The notes: generated from the letters alone by a model not told the origin. DNA of 64,000 bases from Corynebacterium suicordis DSM 45110 (GCF_015351405.1 NZ_JADKMY010000001.1:248001-312000), one strand, 5' to 3'. Positions 1 to 10,007 are shown, counted from the stretch's first letter. Made by a program: numbers and translations.

Positions 1-2465
1 TTCAAATACGTGGAGCGCAGGTACTTGGAGTAGAACGGGGCCAGCTCCGGGACCTTGTGCACGTCTGGGAAACGCGTGGTTCCCTCTGCACGGAAGAGCT
101 CCGAGGTGGAACCCGGACCATAACCAGGCAGTGGAGAACGCGGGATGGACTGCACGATCGCCGCGATGACGATTCCCGCCATACCCAGCACGATGAGCTC
201 ACCCAAGGTATCGAAAGCACGGAATTCAACGAGGATGACAGCCACCACGTTGTTTCCCCCGGAGAGATCCGGGGTGTTCTCCAGGTACCAGCGGGCGATC
301 TCTGGCTTATCATGCCTTCCCAGCAGCAGGAACACGCCGAAGAAGGCGATGAGTCCGGAGAAGACACCAGCTGCGGTGGCCAGCTTGGAGCGGTTATCGC
401 CCTCGCGGAGGTAGAGGCGTGGCTGGTGACGCAGCACCAGCATCATGAGGATGACCACCAGGAATTCCACCAGGAGGTTGGTGGTGGCCACGTCTGGAGC
501 ACCCAAGGTGAGCATCATCCACGACACACCCACGCCAACGATGCCCAGCAGAATCACCGATGCCAAGCGGGAGCGGGTGGTGATGATGCCCAGCACTGGC
601 AGCAGGATCAGCGCCAGAGAAATGAGGTCCGTGGGGCGATCGATATTGAGCATGCGCGGTGGCACCGTGCTGATCGCGGAGATCGCGCCGGGAGCCGCAA
701 AGGCGGCGAACGCCAGCAGGCCGATGAGCCCGAGAATCCACAGCACATGGCGGTTGGGGGAGAGAGAGTTGGCCATGATGCCAGCTCGCCGGCCATTGAC
801 CTGTGCTTGGTGGGTGGTTGCTTCGAGGAACCGTGCGCCGGTGAACGGGGCGAGCTTGCGCCCTTCCATCACGCGGGCAATCTGCTTGCGGAACACCACA
901 CCAATGGCACCCACGATGAGCACCGCGATGGAGATAAACAGTGCAGGTTTCAGACCGTGCCAGAGAGCCAGGTGGGAATGGGTTTCACCCACTCCTGTGG
1001 CAGCGACCATGGCATCCAGCGGGTGATCAAACGCACTGAGGAAGAGCACCACGGGTAGGGAAAGCACGCCAGGCAGTACAGCGGGGATCCACAGGCCGGG
1101 CTCTGCTTCCTTGACCTGCGAGCAGTCCCTGGGGCCATCAATGAAGGCACCGGTGATGTAGCGCGCGGAATACAGGAAGGTGGCCAGCGCGCCGAGGCCC
1201 GCGACGATGAGCAGCGCGATGATGCCCCATTGTGGGAAGGGCGCCTCCGTGAAGGAATCCAGCATGCCTTCCTTGGACACAAAGCCGAAGGTGGGAGGGA
1301 TAGCGGCCATGGAAGCCGCGGCGATAGCCGCACCGGTGAAGGTAAATGGCATCTGTCGCCACAGGGAGCCCAAGCGCTTGATATCGCGGCTGCCCGCTTG
1401 GTGATCCACCACTCCGGCGACCATGAACAGCGAAGACTTGAACAACGCGTGCGAAGCAGTGTGCACCAGCGCTGCACCCAGCGCGAAGGGAGTACCCACG
1501 CCAATCGCGGCCACGATCCAGCCCAGCTGGGAGACCGTGGAATACGCGGTGAGCTTCTTCAGATCTGTCTTCTGCAGGGCAAATACAGCGCCCATTACTG
1601 CTGTGAGCATGCCCACCACGATGAGCAGGATGTGCCATGTCATTACGTCCTGGAAGAGCCCGGAGAAGCGCATCAGCAGGTAAATGCCTGCCTTGACCAC
1701 TGCGGCCGCGTGCAAGAATGCAGACACAGGAGTGTCCGCTGCCATGGCTTCGGGGAGCCAGAAGTGGAAGGGGAACTGCGCGGCCTTGGAGAATCCAGCC
1801 AGCGCCAGCAGTACGGCGACGATGGCCAGGCGCATGTTATCGCCCTCCCACGCTGGGGAAGTGATGATCTCAGACAGGCGGGTGGTGCCGGTGGTGGACA
1901 CCATCACGGCCAGCGCTGCCAGCAAGAACAGGCCGCCGATGAACGTCATGGTCAGCGTGCGGATGGAGCCCGCCTCACCACTGGAACCGCTGCGAGCGAT
2001 GAGGAAGAAGGAAGCCAGAGACACCAGCTCCCAACCCACGAACAGCAGCATCACATCATCTGCCAGCACCAACAGGATCACGGCCAGCATGAAAGTGGTC
2101 ATGAGCAGGTAAAAGCTCAAGATCTTGGAGCCGTGGTGGAGATACCGGGTGGAGTAGATGAACACCACCGCGCCGATGGTGAGCGCCAGGAGGGTGAAGA
2201 ATAACGAGAGCGAATCTAACCGGAGGGCAAATTCCACATCGCGCGTGTGCCCATCGGGGTCCGTGAATAAGCCGGGGATCCACGTGGCAGACCACGAGAG
2301 CGTCTCCCCGTGGATGATCTTTTCCGCATGCGAAATGACATAACCCGCGAGAACCGCGAAAGTGATGGCGAGTGGCCAGCCGGCAGCTCGGTCAAAGATC
2401 TTGACTAGCACCGGCGTGAAGAGCAGAGCCACGGCCACGATGAGAGGGACGGCTAAAATTGCCAC
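1..2465 (-). CDS. mrpA: Na+/H+ antiporter subunit A (MrpA/MnhA), 3' end outside window
   Basis: Largest subunit of the multi-subunit Mrp Na+/H+ antiporter, related to complex I subunit NuoL; it exchanges cytoplasmic Na+ for H+ at the membrane. About 821 codons are visible, almost wholly hydrophobic, and include the proton-translocating core (LLFVGWELVSLASFFLIA; SAFLHAAAVVKAGIYLL; LKKLTAYSTVSQLGW; ALFKSSLFMVAGVVDH). The C-terminal part, toward the MnhB-like region, runs off the left edge. The start is GTG at 2465, because an in-frame TGA lies six codons upstream and no other start fits; a GAGG lies about 14 nt upstream. Other mrp subunits should follow outside the window. Confidence 0.93.
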   Translation of the reverse strand, partial: MAILAVPLIVAVALLFTPVLVKIFDRAAGWPLAITFAVLAGYVISHAEKIIHGETLSWSATWIPGLFTDPDGHTRDVEFALRLDSLSLFFTLLALTIGAVVFIYSTRYLHHGSKILSFYLLMTTFMLAVILLVLADDVMLLFVGWELVSLASFFLIARSGSSGEAGSIRTLTMTFIGGLFLLAALAVMVSTTGTTRLSEIITSPAWEGDNMRLAIVAVLLALAGFSKAAQFPFHFWLPEAMAADTPVSAFLHAAAVVKAGIYLLMRFSGLFQDVMTWHILLIVVGMLTAVMGAVFALQKTDLKKLTAYSTVSQLGWIVAAIGVGTPFALGAALVHTASHALFKSSLFMVAGVVDHQAGSRDIKRLGSLWRQMPFTFTGAAIAAASMAAIPPTFGFVSKEGMLDSFTEAPFPQWGIIALLIVAGLGALATFLYSARYITGAFIDGPRDCSQVKEAEPGLWIPAVLPGVLSLPVVLFLSAFDHPLDAMVAATGVGETHSHLALWHGLKPALFISIAVLIVGAIGVVFRKQIARVMEGRKLAPFTGARFLEATTHQAQVNGRRAGIMANSLSPNRHVLWILGLIGLLAFAAFAAPGAISAISTVPPRMLNIDRPTDLISLALILLPVLGIITTRSRLASVILLGIVGVGVSWMMLTLGAPDVATTNLLVEFLVVILMMLVLRHQPRLYLREGDNRSKLATAAGVFSGLIAFFGVFLLLGRHDKPEIARWYLENTPDLSGGNNVVAVILVEFRAFDTLGELIVLGMAGIVIAAIVQSIPRSPLPGYGPGSTSELFRAEGTTRFPDVHKVPELAPFYSKYLRSTYL

Positions 2466-2670
2466 GTTGTGAAAAACACCTCAGCTTGGTGGTCGATTAT
2501 CGATTCGGGTGGTTATCCGAGTGCCTCAGCTTCGGCATCAGCATTGCCAGGGCACGGTCCCGTGTGGTGTAGAGCAAGCCAGAAGTAGTGTTTTACCGTG
2601 ACCTATGCACGCGTCCACTCGGAACATGGACGAAAGTTTTGCGACGCTAGCCAGTCTATCAGCTCGAGTT
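2466..2670. other. intergenic upstream of mrpA
   Basis: About 200 bases between the 3' end of the metallophosphoesterase gene and mrpA, both on the minus strand. It should hold the mrpA promoter. I see no convincing ORF and no strong hairpin with a T-run. Confidence 0.5.
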
Positions 2671-3636
2671 TCACACCTTTTCGGGGGGTGATTCGCGTTC
2701 TACCACGTGGATGAGAGTGGCAGACGGCCTGCAAAAAGTGCGGAACGGAACGTACTTGGAATTCCCCAGACCATTGCTGACGTGCAACCACATCCGCTCG
2801 GTCCACCGCGACAACCCGCTGGCGCGCGTGCGATCAATCCCGCAGTTTGTCACGATCGACTTTCCTCCGGGCAGGCACAGCTGGCCACCGTGCGTGTGCC
2901 CAGCCAGCACCAACTGGTAACCCTCCGCCGCGAATTTATCCAGCACTTCCGGCTCCGGCGAGTGGGTCAAACCGATGGCTAGGTCCGCATCCGGGTGCGG
3001 TCCGCCTGCAATGGCACTGAAATCATCCAGTTCATGATGAGGGTCATCCACGCCTGCGATGGAGACATTGAACTTCCCACTGCGCCCCCACACGCTTTGC
3101 GGACGGGGATCGATGGAGAAATCCACATGCCGGTGAGTGGCATCATTCCACCCGCGCTCGATGAACGCGGCGCGCATTCCCTTCCACGGCAGCTCCTCCT
3201 CGCTGGGCTTGCGCTTCTTGCCCAGAAGATAGATGAAGGGATTCACCGGTTTTGGACCGAAGTAGTCATTGGAACCGAAGACAAAGACCCCTGGGTGATT
3301 GAGCAGGGGGTCGAGGGCGCGGAGGACTCCGGGTACGCCGGAGGCCTCACCCAGGTTGTCTCCGGTGTTGACCACCAGATCGAAGTCCAGGCTATTCAGG
3401 CCGGCCACCCACTCCTGCTTGCGCTTTTGACCAGCCAGCATGTGCAGATCAGAGACGTGCAGGATGTGGAAGGACTCCTCCGGATCCGCGAAAGTGCCGG
3501 GCTCCAGAACCGGAGCGGTGACCTGCTTGAGCTCGAAAGCGCGGATTTCCCGGTTGGCCGCCACTAACGCAGTAAGGCCCGCACCGAGAGCGATCGCGGC
3601 TGTGTTGACGAGGGTTTTCACATAAGTATTGCTCAC
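2671..3636 (-). CDS. metallophosphoesterase, YkuE/Rv3683-like
   Basis: Calcineurin-like phosphoesterase of about 321 aa with one N-terminal membrane anchor. Metal-binding motifs are in order: HVSDLHM, NTGDNLG, GSNDY (the GNHE position), then GLTHSPEP and LAGHTHGGQL near the C-terminus. The substrate is unknown. The GTG at 3636 is preferred: a TAGACT -10 box lies at 3649-3644 with exactly 7 nt before GTG, typical of leaderless corynebacterial genes. An upstream in-frame ATG at 3690 would place that box inside the gene. It lies 66 bp downstream of the PBP gene on the same strand, an arrangement shared with mycobacteria. An alternative is a plain membrane phosphodiesterase of other specificity. 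Confidence 0.88.
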   Translation of the reverse strand: MSNTYVKTLVNTAAIALGAGLTALVAANREIRAFELKQVTAPVLEPGTFADPEESFHILHVSDLHMLAGQKRKQEWVAGLNSLDFDLVVNTGDNLGEASGVPGVLRALDPLLNHPGVFVFGSNDYFGPKPVNPFIYLLGKKRKPSEEELPWKGMRAAFIERGWNDATHRHVDFSIDPRPQSVWGRSGKFNVSIAGVDDPHHELDDFSAIAGGPHPDADLAIGLTHSPEPEVLDKFAAEGYQLVLAGHTHGGQLCLPGGKSIVTNCGIDRTRASGLSRWTERMWLHVSNGLGNSKYVPFRTFCRPSATLIHVVERESPPEKV

Positions 3637-3702
3637 GTCCCACAGTCTACTGACGGGTAAGACAGCCCCCGGAAGAAAGAGCAATCCCAATCCTTTGGTG
3701 GG

Positions 3703-5985
3703 TTAGCGGCGGCCCTGGATGGCGGCGTCGAGATCATTGAGGAAATCTTCGGCCTGGCGCTGAAGATCGTTCAACCCCGGTGGCAAAGGTGGCAGCGGAG
3801 GTGGGGAAGGAAGGCCCGGCTGGCCGCCTCCGCCACCACCGCCACCGCTGGGCTGCTGCCAAGGGGAGCCGGAGTTGGGAGCAGAGGCGTTTTCCGGAGG
3901 ATTGGTGCCACGATTGAACTTCGAATCCATGGGCGGCAAGCCTGATCCGCCATAGTTTCCGATCACTGGGTTGGTGGCCGCGAAGAAGGTGCGGGCGGGT
4001 TCCTTGCCGCCGTAGAGATCGCCCTTCGCGCACTGACGAACTGGGCCAGTACAGATGTTGGCGGCGGCGCCGGAGTCGTTGAAGATATAGGTGGCTCCGG
4101 CCCATCCTGGGGTGAAGCCGAGGAAAGCAGCGGAAAAGCTGGTCTCGGTGGTTCCGGTCTTGGCGGAAATCTGGCCGCTCCAGCCGGTGGCGGCTGCTGC
4201 CTCGGCCGCGGTACCGGTGGAGGTGTCCCCGCCCATGCCGTTGGCCAAGGCGCGGGCGACACCCGAATTGAGAACCTGCTCGCACGGGGCGGACTCAACC
4301 TTCACGTCTTTGCCCTCGCGGTCCTTCACCTCGAGAACCGGCTTGGGCTCGCACCAGCGGCCGTTGTCCGCCAGGGACGCGGCGACGTTAGACAACTCTA
4401 GGGGATCAACAGGAGTGGGGCCGAGGACGAAAGAGCCCAGGTTGGCCTCCTTGGTGTATTCGGCGATGGAGGTGTCCTCATCGTGGGTTCCCTTGTCCGC
4501 ATAGCTGCGCAGACCCAGCTTGACCGCCAGATCCACCGTGCGTTCCACTCCCACGTCCTCGAGCATGGAGATAAATGGGGTGTTGGGGGAGGTGGCGAGC
4601 GCTTCCCGGAGTGTCATGGTGGGCTTGTAGTTGGAAGCGTTCTCCACGCAGTACTTGCCCGGAGGACAACCCTCAGCACCGCCGGCGCCCAGGCCATCAA
4701 CCTCAACGCGGTTGGGAACGCTCAAGACCGTATCCAATCCCATGCCGTCCTGGATGGCCAGTGCGGCGGGGAAAATCTTGAAGATGGAGCCGGCGCCGTG
4801 GCCCTGTAAGGAATGGGTGACCGGGTTAAGGGTTTCCTGCTTGCTTTGATCCAGGCCGTAATCGCGAGAGGAGGCCATGGCCACCACTTCGTGCGCGTCC
4901 TTCTTTGGGGCAATGAAGTTAGCGGTTTCGGATACGCCCTCGGCCTGCGGATCTACGTTCGCCGCAGCTGCATTCTGCGCGGATTCCTGCGCGTCCGGAT
5001 CCAACGTGGTGCGGATGGTGTAGCCGCCACTGGCGATATCTTCCTTGGAGATCCCCTTTTCATCGAGGTACTCCAGCACATAATCGCAGAAGAATCCGGA
5101 GTTATCAGCACCGATGCAGCCGTTCGATTCGCCCTGCGGAGTCTCCGTCACGCCGAGGTCCTCCAGTTTGGCGGAATCGGCTTCGGCCTGGGTGAGCGTG
5201 CCCGCGGTGACGCGGGATTGGAGCACGGCATCACGACGTTCTTTCGCGCCCTCAGGGTTGGCGTAGGGATCCAGCGTGGACGTGGACTGCACCACTCCGG
5301 CCAAGAATGCTGATTGGGCAGTGGTGAGATCTGCTGCGTGAGTACCAAAGTAGGTGCGCGCAGCGGCCTCAATTCCGTAGGCGCCCTGGCCGAATGAGAC
5401 GAGGTTGAGGTAGCGGGTGAGGATCTCGTCCTTGGAGAGCTTCGCGTCCAGGTCACTGGCCATGCGCATTTCCCGGAGCTTGCGGGGAACTGAGGTTTCC
5501 ACGGCAGCAGCGCGCTCAGAATCGGTCTTCGCCTCAATGAGGTAGAGGTAGTTCTTCACATACTGCTGATTGATGGTGGAGGCGCCTTCGGCCACGCCAC
5601 CACTGCTCAGGTTGGCCAGCGCCGCGCGGGCCGTGCCGCGGAAATCCACGCCGTTGTGCTCATAGAAGCGCCGATCTTCGATGGCGACAATGGAATCCTT
5701 CATCTCTTGGGAGATCTGTGCGGAGTCCACCTCAAAACGACGCTGGTCATAGACGAACGCGAGCGGGTTACCCGTGCGGTCCGTGATGGTGGTGGCGAGG
5801 GGGAGTTTGTGGTTGGCAGACATGTCCTCCAAATTGGAGTTCATGGTCTGAGCACTGGAATTAACTAGCCAGCCACCCGCCAAAGCAATGGGGGAGAGGG
5901 CCAATGCGCAGAGGATTCCGGCCACCGTGAGCATGGCGAGCAGGCGGCCGAAAGTGGAAAAAGTGGAATCGCTCTGTGTCTTCAC
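3703..5985 (-). CDS. class A penicillin-binding protein (bifunctional)
   Basis: Peptidoglycan glycosyltransferase/transpeptidase of 760 aa. It has an N-terminal signal-anchor segment, a GT51 domain with EDRRFYEHNGVDF and GASTINQQYVKN, and a penicillin-binding domain with GSIFK (SxxK serine), SPN (SxN) and AKTGT (KTG box). The C-terminus is low complexity, rich in Gly and Pro, probably a flexible extracellular tail. It builds cell-wall glycan strands outside the membrane and matches mycobacterial PonA2 and C. glutamicum Pbp1a by position and architecture. The GTG start is preceded by TACGCT at 5998-5993 with 7 nt spacing, so the mRNA is probably leaderless. It is divergent from the WhiB gene. 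Confidence 0.95.
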   Translation of the reverse strand: MKTQSDSTFSTFGRLLAMLTVAGILCALALSPIALAGGWLVNSSAQTMNSNLEDMSANHKLPLATTITDRTGNPLAFVYDQRRFEVDSAQISQEMKDSIVAIEDRRFYEHNGVDFRGTARAALANLSSGGVAEGASTINQQYVKNYLYLIEAKTDSERAAAVETSVPRKLREMRMASDLDAKLSKDEILTRYLNLVSFGQGAYGIEAAARTYFGTHAADLTTAQSAFLAGVVQSTSTLDPYANPEGAKERRDAVLQSRVTAGTLTQAEADSAKLEDLGVTETPQGESNGCIGADNSGFFCDYVLEYLDEKGISKEDIASGGYTIRTTLDPDAQESAQNAAAANVDPQAEGVSETANFIAPKKDAHEVVAMASSRDYGLDQSKQETLNPVTHSLQGHGAGSIFKIFPAALAIQDGMGLDTVLSVPNRVEVDGLGAGGAEGCPPGKYCVENASNYKPTMTLREALATSPNTPFISMLEDVGVERTVDLAVKLGLRSYADKGTHDEDTSIAEYTKEANLGSFVLGPTPVDPLELSNVAASLADNGRWCEPKPVLEVKDREGKDVKVESAPCEQVLNSGVARALANGMGGDTSTGTAAEAAAATGWSGQISAKTGTTETSFSAAFLGFTPGWAGATYIFNDSGAAANICTGPVRQCAKGDLYGGKEPARTFFAATNPVIGNYGGSGLPPMDSKFNRGTNPPENASAPNSGSPWQQPSGGGGGGGGQPGLPSPPPLPPLPPGLNDLQRQAEDFLNDLDAAIQGRR

Positions 5986-6431
5986 CCACCACAGCGTAGC
6001 CGACGGGTGGGGCTAGGGACAGTGGTTGGGTTTGGGGTAAAAACATTGCACGGGGGTAGATTATTTTAGTTTCCTAGGGAAATTATCTGCTTTGTAAAAC
6101 TAAATATTTCTCAGGACTCGGCTGGATTCTCCGCGGAAAATTTTCGGCGAGCAATGTTTCCATTTCTCTCATTTTGCGCGTGACCTGCGGTATGTCCGGG
6201 TGAGGGTGGGCAAACATGCAGGTGGATCCCGCTGTGCTTTGGTGAGTGAGTCAATCCCTCAGAAAATCCTCAGGTTTTTCGAGGCGTTTTGAGGGCTTGC
6301 ACAGTATTTACCCCCACGTTCAGATGCATTCGACACTGGCAAAACACTGTGAATAAAATTATCGAAAATGTGACGCGGACTACATTGTGCACATGAAGTT
6401 GGACTAGAACACATCCCGAAAGGTTTCCTCG
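5986..6431. promoter_or_regulatory. divergent promoter region, PBP / whiB-like gene
   Basis: 446 bases, visibly AT-richer than the genes around it. The leaderless PBP promoter (TACGCT, minus 5998-5993) is at its left edge. Two TGTGA half-sites (near 6346 and 6369) lie upstream of the WhiB-type gene, but I do not see a full GlxR palindrome. No convincing ORF. Confidence 0.5.
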
Positions 6432-6803
6432 ATGACTGCATCGCTTACTCGCCCAGAGGCTCTCACTCGGCCACTGCGTCTTCCCTCCGAGCAATTGACG
6501 AGTCGCGAATCTTTCAATAATCGCGGGGAGTGGATCATGCAGGCTGACTGTCGTGATATCGATCCCGATGAGCTTTTCGTTAAAGGTGCTGCTCAGCGCA
6601 AGGCTGTGGCCATTTGCCGCCACTGCCCAGTGGTATTGCAATGCCGCGCTGACGCACTGGATAACAACGTGGAATTCGGCGTCTGGGGTGGAATGACCGA
6701 GCGTCAGCGTCGCGCACTGGTGCGCGAGCACCCAGAGGTGGACAAGTGGGCTGATTACTTCGCTGCCCAGCTGGAGGCATCATTGGGGCGCGTGGTCTCC
6801 TAA
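6432..6803 (+). CDS. whcA: WhiB-family Fe-S regulator (WhcA/WhiB4-like)
   Basis: Small redox-sensing transcription factor of 123 aa. Four cysteines that should ligate a [4Fe-4S] cluster lie at C40, C62, C65 and C71 (C-x21-C-x2-C-x5-C), followed by the invariant GVWGGMTE turn and a basic patch with RQRRAL. Position beside the PBP and the RidA/MBL/GlxR genes matches mycobacterial whiB4 (Rv3681c) and C. glutamicum whcA, a regulator of oxidative-stress genes. GAAAGG about 10 nt before the ATG can serve as RBS. The symbol rests on synteny as well as motif. Confidence 0.9.
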   Translation: MTASLTRPEALTRPLRLPSEQLTSRESFNNRGEWIMQADCRDIDPDELFVKGAAQRKAVAICRHCPVVLQCRADALDNNVEFGVWGGMTERQRRALVREHPEVDKWADYFAAQLEASLGRVVS

Positions 6804-6839
6804 CACCCCTGGTCTCCCAAGACCCCTATACTGTGACGC

Positions 6840-6992
6840 ATGACCAAATGGGAATATGTCACCGTGCCACTGCTCACTCACGCCACCAAGCAAATCCTGG
6901 ATAACTGGGGTCAGGATGGATGGGAGCTGGTCTCTGTCCTGCCCGGCCCCACCGGTGAACAGCACGTGGCTTACCTCAAGCGGGAGGTTTAA
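6840..6992 (+). CDS. DUF4177 small protein
   Basis: 50-aa protein beginning MTKWEYVTVPLLTH and containing DGWELVSVLPG, the core signature of DUF4177. Function unknown. TATACT at 6827-6832 followed by 7 nt and ATG indicates a leaderless transcript. Its TAA overlaps the ATG of the RidA gene by one base (TAATG), so the two are translationally coupled. The same pair occurs at the equivalent mycobacterial position (Rv3678A/Rv3678c). Confidence 0.85.
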   Translation: MTKWEYVTVPLLTHATKQILDNWGQDGWELVSVLPGPTGEQHVAYLKREV

Positions 6993-7456
6993 TGCATAGC
7001 CAGCGTCTCCAGGAACTGGGAATTGAACTTCCCGAGGTAGCGGCTCCCGTGGCCGCTTATGTGCCAGCGGTTCGCTCCGGTGAGCACGTCTACACCTCCG
7101 GCCAGCTGCCGTTTGTCAATGGGGAATTGCCCGAAGCGGGCAAGGTTGGCGCTGAGGTTGATCCGGAACGAGCAGCAGAACTGGCACGCATCGCCGCGCT
7201 GAATGCCGTGGCTGCCGCCGCTGACTTGGTGGGTTTGGACAATATCGAGCAGATCGTGAAGGTCAACGGATTCGTGGCCTCAGCTGCAGGTTTTAACGGC
7301 CAACCCGGGGTTATCAACGGGGCATCCACCGTATTGCAGGAGATCTTCGGGGAAGCCGGAGTGCATGCGCGCGCTGCGGTGGGAGTGGCAGAACTGCCAC
7401 TGAACTCCCCAGTTGAGGTGGACATGGTGCTCCGCGTTCGCGATACATCGCGATAA
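6992..7456 (+). CDS. RidA/YjgF/YER057c family protein
   Basis: 154-aa RidA-fold protein (endoribonuclease L-PSP family in older annotation). Typical features are an N-terminal YVPAVRSGEHVYTSGQLPF segment, the central VKVNGFVAS strand and the C-terminal RAAVGVAELPLNSPVEVDMVLRV. Family members hydrolyse reactive enamine/imine intermediates from PLP enzymes, but many homologues have other roles; the arginine usual near the C-terminal active site is in RAAVGV. Starts inside the stop of the DUF4177 gene. Confidence 0.9.
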   Translation: MHSQRLQELGIELPEVAAPVAAYVPAVRSGEHVYTSGQLPFVNGELPEAGKVGAEVDPERAAELARIAALNAVAAAADLVGLDNIEQIVKVNGFVASAAGFNGQPGVINGASTVLQEIFGEAGVHARAAVGVAELPLNSPVEVDMVLRVRDTSR

Positions 7457-7485
7457 TCCGAATTCCCCGACGTACACTGTTGACT

Positions 7486-8325
7486 ATGGAGCATCCCGCT
7501 TACAGTCAACTGCGTCCCGTTACGAAAAATGCCGGTGTGGTTCTCGCGCCGAACCCCAGTTATTCCGCCTTGGAGGGCACCAACTCCTGGGTAATCCGGG
7601 GAGAGAATGATCGCGTGTGCGTGATCGTTGATCCCGGCCCAGAGGATGAGGGACACCTCAATGTGCTGAATTCCAAGGCGTCGGGTTCAGGTGAAGAGCC
7701 AGTGGAGATTGCGCTGGTGCTGCTCACCCACCGCCACGCCGATCACGCTGGCGGAGCTCGCCGTTTCCGGCAGATCACCGGTTCCCCAGTGCGGGCGCTG
7801 GATTCTCACTACTGCAGTGGCGCCGATGAGCTGCAGCCGGGGGAGTTCATCAGCATCGAGGGTCTCACTCCAACCATCGAGGTAGTGGCCACCCCAGGAC
7901 ACACCGCGGATTCCGTGAGTTTTTTCATCCATTCAAATGGTGGCACCGATGATTCCGATGTGGAAGCCATCATCACCGGCGATACCATCGCTGGCCGCCA
8001 CACCACGATGATCTCTGAGACCGATGGCGATCTCGGTGCTTACCTCGATACGCTGGCGCTGCTGCGCAAGCGCGGGGATAACGTGCCGCTGCTTCCCGGT
8101 CATGGCCCTGACCAGCCAAATACTGCCGAGATGGCGGATAAGTACATTGAGCGACGCGAACTGCGCCTCAAGCAGGTCCGCGAAGCGTTGCAGGAACTGG
8201 GGGATGACGCCGCGGTGGGGGACATCGTGAACTTCATCTACACCGATGTGGATCCGGTGCTCCGCGATGCCGCGAAGCAATCCACCCGCGTGACCCTGCG
8301 TTACCTGCAGGGCCAGCACGGTTAA
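7486..8325 (+). CDS. metallo-beta-lactamase-fold hydrolase (Rv3677c-like)
   Basis: 279-aa MBL-fold metal hydrolase. The zinc motif THRHADHAGG (HxHxDH) is followed by ATPGHTADSVSF, ITGDTIAGRH and LPGHGPD, the full set of metal ligands. The C-terminal helix bundle resembles the LACTB2/glyoxalase-II-like branch; the substrate is unknown. ATG at 7486 is preferred over TTG at 7480 because TACACT (7473-7478) sits exactly 7 nt before it, a leaderless arrangement. It lies just downstream of RidA and convergent with glxR. Confidence 0.9.
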   Translation: MEHPAYSQLRPVTKNAGVVLAPNPSYSALEGTNSWVIRGENDRVCVIVDPGPEDEGHLNVLNSKASGSGEEPVEIALVLLTHRHADHAGGARRFRQITGSPVRALDSHYCSGADELQPGEFISIEGLTPTIEVVATPGHTADSVSFFIHSNGGTDDSDVEAIITGDTIAGRHTTMISETDGDLGAYLDTLALLRKRGDNVPLLPGHGPDQPNTAEMADKYIERRELRLKQVREALQELGDDAAVGDIVNFIYTDVDPVLRDAAKQSTRVTLRYLQGQHG

Positions 8326-8342
8326 GTCGCGCTGCTAGAAAA

Positions 8343-9026
8343 TTAGCGGGCGCGCTTGGCCAGGCGCTCGGTATCCGAGATGAGCACGGACTTGCCCTCC
8401 AAGCGGATCCAACCGCGGTGGGCGAACTCCGCCAAGGCTTTATTCACCGTTTCGCGGGAAGCGCCCACTAGCTGAGCGATCTCCTCCTGCGTGAGATCGT
8501 GATGCACGCGCAGCGCGCCGCCCTCTTGGGTGCCGAAACGGTTCGCCAACTGCAGCAGAGCCTTGGCCACGCGACCGGGGACATCCGTGAAGATAAGGTC
8601 GGCGAGTGAGTTATTGGTGCGGCGGAGGCGTCGGGCCAAAACACGGAGAAGCTGCTGGGTGACCCCCGGATGATCGGTGATCCACTGCTGCAGCGTGGTG
8701 GAGTCCATGGTGGCTGCCTTGAGTTCAGTGACACACACTGCGGACGAGGTGCGCGGACCAGGATCGAAGATGGAGAGCTCGCCGAACATGTCGGAGGGAC
8801 CCATCACGGTGAGCAGGTTTTCCCGCCCATCCACGGAGTGCCGAGCCAGCTTCACCTTGCCGGAAATGATGATGTAGAGCCGGTCGCCGGGCTCACCTTC
8901 ATCAAAGATGGTGGTGCCGCGGGGGAACGTCACGGTGTCTAGCTGCTCGATCAGCGAGCGCACGGCACTGGGGTCCACGCCCTGGAAAATTCCAGCCCGG
9001 GACAAAATCTCAGTAACTTCAGACAT
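8343..9026 (-). CDS. glxR: cAMP-responsive global regulator GlxR (CRP/FNR family)
   Basis: 227-aa CRP-type regulator, nearly collinear with C. glutamicum GlxR. The N-terminal cyclic-nucleotide-binding domain carries [14 protein letters not shown] and the phosphate-binding cassette [16 protein letters not shown]; the C-terminal winged helix has [17 protein letters not shown]. In C. glutamicum, GlxR-cAMP controls a large share of carbon-metabolism genes, including aceB. The start at 9026 ([10 protein letters not shown]) matches the known protein; an upstream in-frame ATG at 9101 would add 25 atypical residues. The cyclase supplying cAMP is at 29022-30554 and a probable target site at 56948-56965. 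Confidence 0.96.
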   Translation of the reverse strand: MSEVTEILSRAGIFQGVDPSAVRSLIEQLDTVTFPRGTTIFDEGEPGDRLYIIISGKVKLARHSVDGRENLLTVMGPSDMFGELSIFDPGPRTSSAVCVTELKAATMDSTTLQQWITDHPGVTQQLLRVLARRLRRTNNSLADLIFTDVPGRVAKALLQLANRFGTQEGGALRVHHDLTQEEIAQLVGASRETVNKALAEFAHRGWIRLEGKSVLISDTERLAKRAR

Positions 9027-9219
9027 CGAGTTCTCTTCACTTTCCGCTTCACGTGGGTGTTCAAGGTTAAAGCGCGGTTTTGTCTTTCCCATACCGTACA
9101 ACTCCGTGAGGGCTCTGGGTACAACTTGTCCATACTAGCGAGGAATTCCCAGCGACTTATGCGAATTAAAACCGCCGATGGTGGAGGACTTGTCCTGCGC
9201 GCTGGTTAAAGTGAGTGGC

Positions 9220-10005
9220 ATGCCGAAGACCAGTAAGCAATGGGATCGCGAAACCCCGTTGGCGACCAAGCGCCGGGCGCGGAAAATCAACCGCATGCTG
9301 GCCGAAGCCTATCCGGATGCCCACGCGGAGTTGGATTTCACCAATCCTCTGGAGCTGTTGGTTGCCACTGTGCTTTCCGCGCAGTGCACCGACGTGCGGG
9401 TCAACATGGTCACTCCCGCTCTGTTCCAGCGCTATCCCACCGCGGCGGATTATGCGCAGGCGGATATGGAAGAGCTGGAGGCGATGATCAAACCCACGGG
9501 ATTCTTCCGCGCGAAGGCGAAGTCCATCGTTGGTTTGGCCACCGCGCTGGAGGAAAAGCACGGCGGGGAGGTCCCCGGTGACCTGGATTCCCTGACTGCC
9601 CTGCCCGGAGTGGGTAGGAAAACCGCCAATGTGGTGCTGGGAAACGCCTTTGACGTGCCGGGGATCACGGTGGATACGCACCTGGGCCGCATGGCCCGCC
9701 GGTGGAAAATCACCGAGCATGAGGACGCGGTGAAAGTTGAGAAGGATCTCATGGAGCTCATTGAGCAGAAGGAGTGGACCATGTTCTCCCACCGGGCCAT
9801 CTTCCACGGTCGCCGGGTCTGCCATTCGCGCAAGGCCGCGTGCGGGGCCTGCCTACTGGCCGCGCATTGCCCCAGCTATGGCATCGCCGGACCGAAGGAA
9901 CCCGAGGAGGCAGCGGCGCTGATCAAGTCCGCTGATAAGGAACATCTCCTGGAGCTGGCCGGGATCACCAGCCAAGACTTTGTGCCCACGGAAAAGACAA
10001 GGTAA
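9220..10005 (+). CDS. nth: endonuclease III
   Basis: Base-excision-repair DNA glycosylase/AP lyase acting on oxidised pyrimidines. The helix-hairpin-helix [13 protein letters not shown] carries the catalytic lysine, the catalytic aspartate is in TVDTHLGR, and the C-terminal [17 protein letters not shown] supplies the [4Fe-4S] cluster cysteines. ATG at 9220 (MPKTSKQ) follows AAAGTGAG; an in-frame ATG at 9178 would add 14 residues without family support. It is followed within 3 bp by the thioredoxin-like gene. This nth-trx-nudix-marP order is conserved in mycobacteria. Confidence 0.95.
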   Translation: MPKTSKQWDRETPLATKRRARKINRMLAEAYPDAHAELDFTNPLELLVATVLSAQCTDVRVNMVTPALFQRYPTAADYAQADMEELEAMIKPTGFFRAKAKSIVGLATALEEKHGGEVPGDLDSLTALPGVGRKTANVVLGNAFDVPGITVDTHLGRMARRWKITEHEDAVKVEKDLMELIEQKEWTMFSHRAIFHGRRVCHSRKAACGACLLAAHCPSYGIAGPKEPEEAAALIKSADKEHLLELAGITSQDFVPTEKTR

Positions 10006-10007
10006 CA

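Noticed and set aside
57..2204. Long plus-strand frames opposite mrpA
   Set aside because: Antisense shadows: His/Gln/Arg-rich low-quality translations over a clearly coding minus strand with MrpA motifs.
9027..9219. Autoregulatory GlxR site upstream of glxR
   Set aside because: I found no GTGA-N6-TCAC dyad in this stretch.
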